A stretch of 35,715 nt of DNA from assembly GCA_902792115.1 (NCBI GenBank), contig CADAYJ010000026.1:1-35715 (forward strand), in the 5' to 3' direction. Numbering within the stretch: the stretch's first letter is position 1; each line of letters opens with the position of its first letter. The translations under genes and the position numbers were made by a program. The notes beneath the pieces were generated by a model. That model saw nothing but the letters and a program-made list of their open reading frames with translations, made no database searches and was not told the DNA's origin. Below are positions 1-6,066 of the stretch, piece after piece. Source of the DNA: an uncultured Ruminococcus sp. GTDB lineage: Bacteria > Bacillota > Clostridia > Oscillospirales > Acutalibacteraceae.

Positions 1-185
1 GCGTGGATGATTTTTTCCTCGCCGATCGTGCCGTCGAGGTCATCCGCGCCGAACTGCAGCGCGAGCTCGGCAATCGGCAGCGTCATCATGATCCAGAACG
101 CCTTGACATGCGCGATGTTGTCGAGGAACAGGCGCGAGAGCGCCATCATCTTGAGGTCTTCCCAGGCGCCGACGCGCGTCAGATG
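1..185 (-). other. MqnE-like (aminofutalosine synthase) C-terminal fragment at the contig edge
   Basis: The leftmost ~185 bases, read on the minus strand in the ParA frame, encode about 60 residues resembling the C-terminal third of MqnE, a radical-SAM enzyme of the futalosine menaquinone pathway. The recognisable parts are an EDLKMMALSRLFLDN block, then HVKAFW, then GADDLDGTIGEEKIIH. The related dehypoxanthine-futalosine cyclase MqnC usually has a different ending there, so MqnE fits better. The rest of the gene would lie to the left. Nothing else in the window belongs to menaquinone synthesis. Confidence 0.7.
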
Positions 186-935
186 GTATTCCTCGCCGAG
201 CTTCGTCTTGTTCCTGCAAAGCGACACGCCCGTTTCGGACGACTTCGCCGCTTCGACTGACTTGTGTATCCTCGTTTCAAGCAGGCTCTCGCCGTACTTC
301 TCCGCAAGCGTTTCAAGCGCCGATCTTGACACCTTCGTGTTGTCAACCATTGTCGGCAAGATGAGCGGCTTTGAAAGCGACGAATTGAGTGTAACGGTGA
401 TCTGCGAATGGAGCGAGATAAGCGCCGTCAAGCCGTCAATGCTGAATTTCTGCGTCTGAACAGGCACGATCATTTTGTCGGCGGCGGTCAATGCGTTGAG
501 CAGAAGATTACCAAGCGACGGCAAACAGTCAAGCAGAACATAATCGTAATCCTCGGTCACGCTCTCGCTGAGAATACGCTTCAATATCGTTTCCTTTGAC
601 AATGCCCGAAGCATATAAAGGTCGGCGCTTGCGAGATTGATGTCGGAGGGAATGTAATCAACATTGTTGACCTCGTTGTGTCTGATCGACGACTTGACTT
701 CCTCCGGCGAGATCACGCCTTTCTGACAGGTGTTGATGATAAGCTGTGTCATAGTCGGCTTTCCGTCCGAGCCGTCAAAGCCGAGATAGTCGGACAGGTT
801 AGCCTGTGGATCGAGATCGACAAGCAGGACGCGCTTGTCATTGTGGAGGGCAAGCGCCGCACCAAGATTCATTGTCGTTGTGGTCTTTCCAACGCCGCCC
901 TTTTGATTGGCGACTGCGATTTTGATTGCTGACAT
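1..935 (-). CDS. parA: ParA-family partition ATPase, fused in frame to an MqnE-like C-terminal segment (partial)
   Basis: The protein starts at 935 behind an AAGGAG-type site and runs leftward off the window (311 codons seen). Residues 1-250 are a ParA/Soj ATPase: deviant Walker A KGGVGKTT at 12-19, VDLDPQAN at 39-46, Walker B around DYVLLDCLPSLGN, and the usual ParA end at KLGEEY. ParA uses ATP-dependent DNA binding to segregate plasmids or integrative elements. From about residue 251 (base 185 down to 1) the frame stays open but the sequence changes to a radical-SAM menaquinone enzyme C-terminus, with FLDNIAHVKAFW and ALQFGADDLDGTIGEEKIIH as in aminofutalosine synthase MqnE. That tail is unrelated to ParA, and its base composition is richer in GC. 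I read it as a junction artefact or a recombination scar, not a designed fusion. No ParB gene is visible downstream because the contig changes there. Confidence 0.85.
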   Translation of the reverse strand, partial: MSAIKIAVANQKGGVGKTTTTMNLGAALALHNDKRVLLVDLDPQANLSDYLGFDGSDGKPTMTQLIINTCQKGVISPEEVKSSIRHNEVNNVDYIPSDINLASADLYMLRALSKETILKRILSESVTEDYDYVLLDCLPSLGNLLLNALTAADKMIVPVQTQKFSIDGLTALISLHSQITVTLNSSLSKPLILPTMVDNTKVSRSALETLAEKYGESLLETRIHKSVEAAKSSETGVSLCRNKTKLGEEYHLTRVGAWEDLKMMALSRLFLDNIAHVKAFWIMMTLPIAELALQFGADDLDGTIGEEKIIH

Positions 936-983
936 TTTTCATTTCTCCTTTGTGTCGAGTGATTTTTTCTTCCTACGATTATG

Positions 984-1019
984 ATTATACTCGGCAATTA
1001 TATAATTGTCAAGTATAAT
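984..1019. promoter_or_regulatory. Interlocked divergent promoters inside a 34-bp palindrome (parA / zinc-ribbon-RHH gene)
   Basis: Bases 985-1018 form a near-perfect palindrome (15 of 17 positions match per arm). Leftward promoter for parA: -35 TTGACA at 1012-1007, -10 TATAAT at 989-984, spacer 17. Rightward promoter: -35 TCGGCA at 991-996, -10 TATAAT at 1014-1019, spacer 17. The two promoters occupy the same DNA, so polymerase binding to one should exclude the other. The palindrome is also a natural operator for the neighbouring RHH protein, which is inference. Confidence 0.8.
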
Positions 1020-1051
1020 GTGATATTTTTTCGGAATTTTTTTTTTTTTTA

Positions 1052-1080
1052 TTGCAAGAGCAGCATTTTTACGGTAGAAT
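1052..1080 (+). promoter_or_regulatory. Second promoter of the zinc-ribbon/RHH gene
   Basis: TTGCAA at 1052-1057 and TAGAAT at 1075-1080 are separated by 17 bases, 52 bases upstream of the start codon. The promoter lies just downstream of a run of 14 T (1037-1050), whose length could affect transcription coming from the upstream palindromic promoter. Confidence 0.5.
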
Positions 1081-1131
1081 AAACAAAGTCGCAGGAGAAT
1101 TTTTGACACTTCAACACAAAGGGAGATCGCT

Positions 1132-1605
1132 ATGGGAATTGAAAAGACGTTTGTCTGCAAGGATTGCGGAAACGAGTTTACATCAAAAGCCAATCACGCC
1201 GATTACTGTCAGGATTGCAGAAAGAAAAGACAGTATGAACGTGCGAGGGCTTACCGTGAAAAAAAAAGAAATTTAGAGCCGACAAGAGCGCTCGGCAGTA
1301 TGGACACTTGCCCCGAATGCGGCAAAAAGTATATGGTTATGAGCGGATCGCAAAAGGTCTGCGAGGATTGCCGCAGGAAATACGAAAACAAGCGCAAGTC
1401 GAAAACAAACAACGAGTACACGGCGAGAACATACGACACCATTCTTGTCGCCTTTAAGAAAGGCACAAAGATCGATATTCAGCAGAAGATCGCCGAATAC
1501 AAAATCGCAACGGGCGAGGATATGAGCGTGAATGAGTTTATATCACGAGCCGTTGAAAAAATGCTGACCGACTTTGATTCCGTGATTCGCTCTGAATCTA
1601 AATAA
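1132..1605 (+). CDS. Two-zinc-ribbon protein with C-terminal RHH-like domain
   Basis: A 157-residue protein preceded by AAGGGAG eight bases upstream. It has two treble-clef or zinc-ribbon-like modules: C9/C12 with C26/C29, and C60/C63 with C77/C80, both followed by very basic helices. Residues about 99-150 read as a ribbon-helix-helix-like unit: a strand (TILVAFKKGTKIDI) then a helix ending FISRAVEKML, the pattern of Arc/CopG-type DNA binders. It is divergent from parA across a palindromic promoter and overlaps the relaxase gene tail-to-tail by 8 bases. I infer a DNA-binding autoregulator, possibly a centromere-binding partner for ParA. I do not recognise a named family. Confidence 0.75.
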   Translation: MGIEKTFVCKDCGNEFTSKANHADYCQDCRKKRQYERARAYREKKRNLEPTRALGSMDTCPECGKKYMVMSGSQKVCEDCRRKYENKRKSKTNNEYTARTYDTILVAFKKGTKIDIQQKIAEYKIATGEDMSVNEFISRAVEKMLTDFDSVIRSESK

Positions 1606-2965
1606 GTGTCTGCGGCTTCTCTATAGCCGTTGAGTGATCGAGATAATCCTGAATAGTCTGCCTTATGTAGTCGAGTTCTTTTAGCTCGGCTGCAATTTTT
1701 TTATACCGCTCGTTTAGCTCGCTCAATTCGATTTTCAGCTTGACCTTTTCGTCACGGAGCTTGTCTATCGACGGTACCTTGTGATCGGGATATTTCGTGT
1801 CAAGCTCGGCGACGGCGCTGTCAAAAAGCTGTAATTCCCGCTGATGTGTATTCTCAAACTTTTTCTTTGCTCTCGTCCGGCGATATTCGTCTTTGACGGG
1901 TTTATACTTGTGGTATTGGTTGATAATTCGTATGCTGTCCGTAATGTCGTTAATGCGTGATTGTACGCTTTCAAGCTGACCGACTACACGAACACGCTCA
2001 CCGAAAACAGCTACCGCACGATCTTCGAGCTGCTGTTGATCTCCGATGTTCCGAGCCGTGAGCATATTCAAAATCTTTGACGCTTCCTTCATATTCTGAA
2101 TATCCGCCCAACGGTGCAAACCCTTCGATTGCTGCATACGCTCCGTTGACGTGTCGATGATCTTTGTGCGCTGCTTGTTAAGCGGCTTTCCCGTCCGAAG
2201 AAGATAGCTCTGCTCGATACGGTGCTTAAGCTGTGGAACATCGTAATACCAGCCGAGCGTCCGTCCTCGTGCGTATCGCTGCTGATCGGGCAAACGGAAT
2301 TTTATCTTGATCGTTTTCTCCGGTGTGTACACGACTTCGACGCTCTTATCACGGAGCTTTTCAAGAAAATCCTCGAAGCCGTTGCTCTCCATAATCGTCT
2401 GATCTATGACACGCTTGAGCTGCGACTTCCACGATTTACCGAGCTTGTCCTGCTCCCATTCGTAGTGACTTTTGCCCTTGCCAAGCTGCGGATTTTTGAT
2501 AACGCTCAAACCGTGTTCCTCGCATATTTGATCGGAGATCTCCCGTATCTTTTCAAAGACCTTACCGTGACGATTCAGCAGAGTTTCAAAGCTTTTGTTC
2601 TCGTCCATATCTATATTATTTATTATAATATGTGAATGTATATGAGCTTTGTCGATATGCGTTGCAATAATATATTGAAACGAAGTTCCGAGTAGTTTTT
2701 CGCACATTTCCTGCGCGATCTGGTGTGCCTGTTCGGGCGTGACCTCACTCGGCAGAAACGATTGAATAAGGTGCTGTGCAAGCGTTTTCGTCCTGCCCGT
2801 ACCAAGCGATCTGACAAGCTCGAATGATTCGGCAGCACCGTGAGCGTCGGCGGGGCAGCCGTAAGCGGAAACGAGCAAGCCGTTGTTCGTTTTGCTGTCG
2901 TCGAGAATGTAGTCTATTGCTTTGATAAGCGTAGACACGATTGGATGTATATTAGTCGTCGCCAT
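1598..2965 (-). CDS. Relaxase / mobilization nuclease (PF03432-type, Tn1549-like)
   Basis: A 455-residue relaxase that would nick oriT and pilot the single strand into a recipient. The N-terminus has the KAIDYILDDSKT...GLLVSAYGC signature seen in relaxases of Clostridia conjugative elements, with Y19 a candidate nucleophile. The metal-binding three-histidine motif is clear: H103, H108, H110 and H112 with D105 within THIDKAHIHSHIIINN. Residues ~250-455 are charged and helical, rich in coiled-coil-like stretches, with no recognised domain. The start overlaps the 3' end of mobC by 52 bases, so the two are translationally linked. A GGAG lies 14 bases upstream, slightly far. Its 3' end overlaps the convergent zinc-ribbon gene. 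Confidence 0.93.
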   Translation of the reverse strand: MATTNIHPIVSTLIKAIDYILDDSKTNNGLLVSAYGCPADAHGAAESFELVRSLGTGRTKTLAQHLIQSFLPSEVTPEQAHQIAQEMCEKLLGTSFQYIIATHIDKAHIHSHIIINNIDMDENKSFETLLNRHGKVFEKIREISDQICEEHGLSVIKNPQLGKGKSHYEWEQDKLGKSWKSQLKRVIDQTIMESNGFEDFLEKLRDKSVEVVYTPEKTIKIKFRLPDQQRYARGRTLGWYYDVPQLKHRIEQSYLLRTGKPLNKQRTKIIDTSTERMQQSKGLHRWADIQNMKEASKILNMLTARNIGDQQQLEDRAVAVFGERVRVVGQLESVQSRINDITDSIRIINQYHKYKPVKDEYRRTRAKKKFENTHQRELQLFDSAVAELDTKYPDHKVPSIDKLRDEKVKLKIELSELNERYKKIAAELKELDYIRQTIQDYLDHSTAIEKPQTLI

Positions 2966-3270
2966 ATATCATCTATCTTCTCCTTTACTTCTTTGAGATC
3001 GTCGGGGTAAAGCACGCCCGTTGCGTTTACCCGCTTTGCAATCTGATTGAGGTTATTCGTCGCTCCGTGAAAGTCCTGTCTGATACCTTTGATGTCGTCG
3101 CCTGTGTAACGAATAATGTGAGCCATCAAAGATACAAAACGGATATAACTGCTCAATGTCAGGCAGCCCGAAAGCTCGTATTTTTTCTTCAACATCTCGT
3201 ACTCGGAATCGGAGTATCTGATAGTCACACGGTTCTTTCTCTGTTCTTGCTCGTAGTCTTTTTTGTCCAT
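2914..3270 (-). CDS. mobC: MobC-like relaxosome accessory protein
   Basis: A 118-residue protein with a strong AAGGAGGG site just upstream. The N-terminal part (KNRVTIRYSDSEYEMLKKKYELSG) is a ribbon-helix-helix-type DNA-binding start. The middle (GATNNLNQIAKRVNATGVLYPDDL) is the MobC family signature. MobC proteins bind oriT and help the relaxase open the strands. It lies immediately upstream of, and overlaps, the relaxase, and directly downstream of the hairpin-rich candidate oriT, which is the standard layout. Confidence 0.9.
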   Translation of the reverse strand: MDKKDYEQEQRKNRVTIRYSDSEYEMLKKKYELSGCLTLSSYIRFVSLMAHIIRYTGDDIKGIRQDFHGATNNLNQIAKRVNATGVLYPDDLKEVKEKIDDIWRRLIYIQSCLRLSKQ

Positions 3271-3653
3271 TGTATCCCTCCTTGTTCATAGATTGTTTAC
3301 AAATGCTTTTGGGGAGTATTTTTTAAATTTCATTCCGCTGTGCAGTTTCAAAAACGGGTCTTAGGGTGTCCCTAACAAGCTTATGATTTTCTTTGAAAAT
3401 CGCACTTTGTCCGACAAAGTGCAGTGCTTGCTATACTTCCCCCGACTAATCCCAAAATTTTTGATTTTTCCGATTTTTGAATGGATAGCCAATGACAGAA
3501 TCCTGAAAAAATGCTCCTACTTATAAACTGAATTTTTTGAGAAAATGCAACCTAAAAAAGCCCCTATTTGAGAAATTTTACAATTTGTTCATAATTATAA
3601 ACCTGTTTTGAAAACGAAAAATGCCCCCAACCTTTCGATTGAGGACGGATAGA
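3271..3653. other. Gene-free region containing the candidate oriT
   Basis: 383 bases between mobC and the SLOG gene. Apart from the hairpins at 3361-3443, the rest (3444-3653) is AT-rich with A and T tracts and no convincing ORF. A GGGGAGTAT near 3311 is close to the reverse complement of the ATACTTCCCC of the oriT tract. Confidence 0.6.
3361..3443. other. oriT: Candidate origin of transfer (oriT)
   Basis: Three consecutive perfect inverted repeats lie upstream of mobC: TTAGGG-TGT-CCCTAA (3361-3375), GATTTTC-TTT-GAAAATC (3385-3401) and a 9-bp arm pair GCACTTTGT-CCG-ACAAAGTGC (3402-3422). The unpaired GTGCTTGCTATACTTCCCCC follows, ending at 3443. Stacked hairpins next to a short unpaired conserved tract, adjacent to mobC and the relaxase, is the classic oriT arrangement, with the nick probably in the tract. 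The assignment is inferred from layout; the nick position is not known. Confidence 0.6.
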
Positions 3654-4136
3654 TTATTCCTTATAATGCCAGAAGTTCAGCAGCTTGATCGGTTTTCGCT
3701 GTGCCATACGGACGGTTTGACCTGTGCCGCTTTTTGATTTGTCGGGATCAAAATAGCACAAGCAGAAGTCGCCGTATTCAACGAGCTTGGCGTTTCTCTT
3801 TTTCATACAATCATAGGTGTAATGAGAGCAGACTTGCTCGACGGTATCGGCAGCTCTGATCGTTTCATATAATATAGTGCGGTCACTCTGCGACCAGCCT
3901 CGGCTTTGTTCTTCGGGAGGGCAAGGTAGAACGAGGTGGAGCTTGATGTGCGGATAACTGCGCCGGAGCTTTATCACCGTCAATGCCGCAAGCGTATCCC
4001 AGCCGACCGCACCTCCGGCGTAAAAGTCGGTAATGCCGTACTTGACAGCATTTTCCAATCGTTTATAAAGGTGCTGCGACAACACTTCTTTATCTTCCAA
4101 AATATCACGATGACCTGTAAAGCAGATTGCAGCCAT
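3654..4136 (-). CDS. SLOG-superfamily (DUF1273/YpsA-like) protein
   Basis: A 160-residue protein starting MAAICFTGHRD, with an AGGAG site upstream. The N-terminal CFTGHR, the central AGGAVGWDTLAALTV and the later LVLPCPPEEQ...W match the DUF1273/YpsA branch of the SLOG (Rossmann-like) superfamily, whose members bind nucleotides or nucleotide-derived ligands. The cellular role is not established. It is divergent from the XRE regulator at 4,268 and sits between transfer and regulatory genes of the IME, so it is mobile cargo or an element-maintenance function. No catalytic claim is possible from sequence. Confidence 0.8.
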   Translation of the reverse strand: MAAICFTGHRDILEDKEVLSQHLYKRLENAVKYGITDFYAGGAVGWDTLAALTVIKLRRSYPHIKLHLVLPCPPEEQSRGWSQSDRTILYETIRAADTVEQVCSHYTYDCMKKRNAKLVEYGDFCLCYFDPDKSKSGTGQTVRMAQRKPIKLLNFWHYKE

Positions 4137-4171
4137 TCTTATTCATCTTCTCCTTTTCTCCGAATGATTTT

Positions 4172-4200
4172 ATTATATATCGTAACGGCGATATTATCAA
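4172..4200 (-). promoter_or_regulatory. Promoter of the SLOG gene
   Basis: On the minus strand, TTGATA (4200-4195) and TATAAT (4177-4172) are 17 bases apart, 36 bases upstream of the start codon at 4,136. Confidence 0.65.
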
Positions 4201-4267
4201 TGTTACACGATTAAATAAAATCAGTTTAGAGATTATAATTTATGTATCGAAAAGCGAGAGGAGTGTT

Positions 4268-4600
4268 ATGGTGGCTGATATAGATTTGAGCGCAATAGAG
4301 ATCGGCAAGCGTATCGCAAACTGCCGCAAAATGTTGGGGCTTACTCAAGAGGAGTTAGCCGAAAAAGGCGATATGACAACACAATTTGTTTCCTATGCAG
4401 AATCGGGCAAGAGAGTTATCCGATCCGAAAACTTGCTGAAGCTGTCAAAGGCTCTGGAAGTGAGCGCCGATTATCTGCTGACGGGAGAAATTGTAGATAA
4501 GGATATGTTTATTATGTCCGAAAAGCTCTCAAAGCTCACGCCCGAACAGTTTAAGTTTATTGAGTCGATAGTTGATAAATGCGCAGAAATATTCGGATAA
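4268..4600 (+). CDS. XRE-family transcriptional regulator
   Basis: A 110-residue protein from the ATG at 4,268, chosen because GAGAGGAG lies just upstream; the frame is open further upstream to 4,127 but without support. Residues ~10-65 are a canonical lambda-repressor-type helix-turn-helix (IGKRIANCRKMLGLTQEELA, then TTQFVSYAESGKR, then LLKLSKALEVSADYLLTGE). The short C-terminal helix region may dimerise. It is divergent from the SLOG gene and followed by an intrinsic terminator. It likely represses element genes, but its targets are unknown. Confidence 0.88.
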   Translation: MVADIDLSAIEIGKRIANCRKMLGLTQEELAEKGDMTTQFVSYAESGKRVIRSENLLKLSKALEVSADYLLTGEIVDKDMFIMSEKLSKLTPEQFKFIESIVDKCAEIFG

Positions 4601-4628
4601 AATATGAAAAGAAAAACAATAAATGATT

Positions 4629-4665
4629 AAGGCACAACAGTAAAAAAGCTGCTGTGCCTTTTCGT
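4629..4665 (+). terminator. Intrinsic terminator after the first XRE gene
   Basis: A 12-bp stem (AAGGCACAACAG paired with CTGCTGTGCCTT, one mismatch), loop TAAAAAAG, ending in TTTTCG. Confidence 0.8.
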
Positions 4666-4671
4666 ATATCA

Positions 4672-4765
4672 GCCAATTTCATTTTAACAGAATTTCTTGA
4701 TATACGCAAGTGCGTACACGCAATAGCGTATAAAAAGCTATACTTAAACTAAAAATGAAATTGGC
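4672..4765. promoter_or_regulatory. Complex operator: tandem dyads enclosed by a 14-bp inverted repeat
   Basis: Perfect 14-bp arms (GCCAATTTCATTTT at 4672-4685 and its reverse complement at 4752-4765) enclose two tandem dyads, ACGCAAGTGCGT (4704-4715) and ACGCAATAGCGT (4718-4729). The dyads are offset by 14 bp, so they lie off one helical face by roughly a third of a turn. They lie 46-71 bases upstream of the second XRE gene. The right arm sits directly before its ribosome-binding site. The arrangement suggests cooperative autoregulation. No strong -35/-10 pair was identified inside. Confidence 0.65.
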
Positions 4766-4774
4766 GGTGATTTT

Positions 4775-5020
4775 ATGTCTGCGGTCAAAAATGCTGTCGT
4801 TGAACGATTCAAAAGATTGTGTAAAGAGCGAGGAATAGCACCGAACGAGCTTGCCAATATTTCGGGCGTTACTCCGTCAACAGTTTACAGCTTGCTTGAT
4901 AATAAGAGAAAGAATGTGTCTATCGTCACAATCAAGATTTTATGTGACGGATTGGGCATAACGCTCGGCGAATTTTTCTCGACACCCGAGTTTGATAATC
5001 TCTATCAAGAAATAGAATAA
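4775..5020 (+). CDS. Small XRE-family regulator
   Basis: An 81-residue protein made almost entirely of one helix-turn-helix domain: AVVERFKRLCKERGIAPNEL, then ANISGVTPSTVYSLLDNKRK, then VTIKILCDGLGITLGEFFS. It resembles the compact Cro/C1-type regulators common on Clostridia mobile elements. The start follows GGCGGTGA, a weak ribosome site that overlaps the right arm of the flanking inverted repeat, so a protein bound there could also limit translation. It is followed by a strong terminator, so it is probably monocistronic. Confidence 0.88.
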   Translation: MSAVKNAVVERFKRLCKERGIAPNELANISGVTPSTVYSLLDNKRKNVSIVTIKILCDGLGITLGEFFSTPEFDNLYQEIE

Positions 5021-5024
5021 CCAT

Positions 5025-5076
5025 AAAGAAAGCCGACACATCGGAGCAATATCCCGTATGTCGGCTTTTTCTTTTT
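5025..5076 (+). terminator. Intrinsic terminator after the second XRE gene
   Basis: Stem AAAGAAAGCCGACA pairing with TGTCGGCTTTTTCTTT (one mismatch) across a ~20-base loop, ending in a T-rich tract. The A-rich left arm makes it potentially bidirectional. Confidence 0.75.
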
Positions 5077-5376
5077 TCGTATTATCATTCAAAAATGGGG
5101 CTAAATAATTGAGCCAAAATTCAATTATCACTTGTTGATATTTTATAAAATTTTGCAGGCAAAGGGCTAAATTTCGACAAGTTTCTCCTATATCATCGGT
5201 TATAATTATTGATCCCCCAATTAATTCTTGAAACAATTTATAGCACAATTTCACAAAATCAGCATAAAGCCTAACTTTCTTACATTTTGTCTCTGGGAAA
5301 ATTCAAGATTAAATTGGTACAGCAATAAAGTATCAATTTTCCCATACTGCTATGCAACGAAAGAAGTGTAGTATAT
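5077..5376. other. AT-rich gene-free region with a 9-bp inverted repeat
   Basis: No convincing ORF is present. The only structure seen is GGGAAAATT (5295-5303) and AATTTTCCC (5335-5343), enclosing 31 bases, immediately upstream of the sigma-like gene. It may be an operator. I see no consensus promoter. Confidence 0.4.
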
Positions 5377-5784
5377 ATGGGTTATTTGTGGTTTGACATC
5401 TTGGATCTGCCCTATGATGTTAAACGAGCTTTGAAACATTTTTCAAACAAAGAGTACTATCAAGCAGAACAGCAGAGGGAACATTCTTTGAGCTGCTCCG
5501 ACACATTGGAGAATTTCATCGCCGATGAAAAGCAAAATGTTGAGGAGTTGTTGGAGAAGAAGATAGAGCTTGCGGCGTTAAGAAAGGCTCTTGAAGCGCT
5601 CTCCAAAGAGGAACGAAAGCTGATCGACGAGATATATTTCAGCGGTAAACAGCAAACATATCAAATGCTTGCCCGCCGTCACGGTATCAGTCGTCAGGCA
5701 TTTATGAAAAGACACGTCTTACTGTTGGCAAAGCTGCGGGACGCAACGGAATATTACCTAAATAACGAACAGGAGATTTGTTGA
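5377..5784 (+). CDS. Sigma-70 region-4-like regulatory protein
   Basis: A 135-residue protein. Residues ~70-125 (LRKALEALSKEERKLIDEIY, then TYQMLARRHGISRQAFMKR) are a sigma-70 region-4-type helix-turn-helix. No region 2 is present, so it cannot be a complete sigma factor on sequence grounds. Similar short sigma-like proteins are common just upstream of the recombinase in Clostridia and Enterococcus conjugative elements. The start has no good ribosome-binding site. It is followed by a perfect 13-bp hairpin terminator. Likely a regulator of excision or transfer genes (inference). Confidence 0.78.
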   Translation: MGYLWFDILDLPYDVKRALKHFSNKEYYQAEQQREHSLSCSDTLENFIADEKQNVEELLEKKIELAALRKALEALSKEERKLIDEIYFSGKQQTYQMLARRHGISRQAFMKRHVLLLAKLRDATEYYLNNEQEIC

Positions 5785-5798
5785 AATCGCTGAAATTT

Positions 5799-5835
5799 CA
5801 AAAAATCAAAAAAAGTTTTGATTTTTTGGTTGCAT
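5799..5835 (+). terminator. AT-rich hairpin after the sigma-like gene
   Basis: Perfect 13-bp arms: CAAAAAATCAAAA (5799-5811), loop AAAG, then TTTTGATTTTTTG (5816-5828). It is probably a bidirectional terminator, although the low GC content makes the stem weak. Confidence 0.55.
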
Positions 5836-5974
5836 TTCTCGGATTTTTTCAGTTATATAGGTGAAAGGTTTTTTTGCAGCCTCCGAAAAGCAGATAAGCC
5901 AACAAAACAGCACCTTGAAAAGTTAATAGCTAAAGAAGCGTCTGACTTACCTTTTGACATTTTTTCATTATCCA

Positions 5975-6004
5975 TTGACATTCTCTGTCCTACCGCGCTA
6001 AAAT
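5975..6004 (+). promoter_or_regulatory. Promoter of the serine recombinase
   Basis: TTGACA at 5975-5980, an 18-base spacer, and TAAAAT at 5999-6004, about 60 bases before the start codon. A second TTGACA lies at 5954-5959. Confidence 0.6.
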
Positions 6005-6066
6005 AGGTTTGTAATCATTTTATCAATTTTCTCTGCTGTCTGCTTGATTACGAGGAGGAAATTTTT

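Noticed and set aside
5818..6006. Small open frame between the sigma-like and recombinase genes
   Set aside because: Begins inside the terminator hairpin, has no ribosome-binding site, and its composition looks like translated intergenic DNA.
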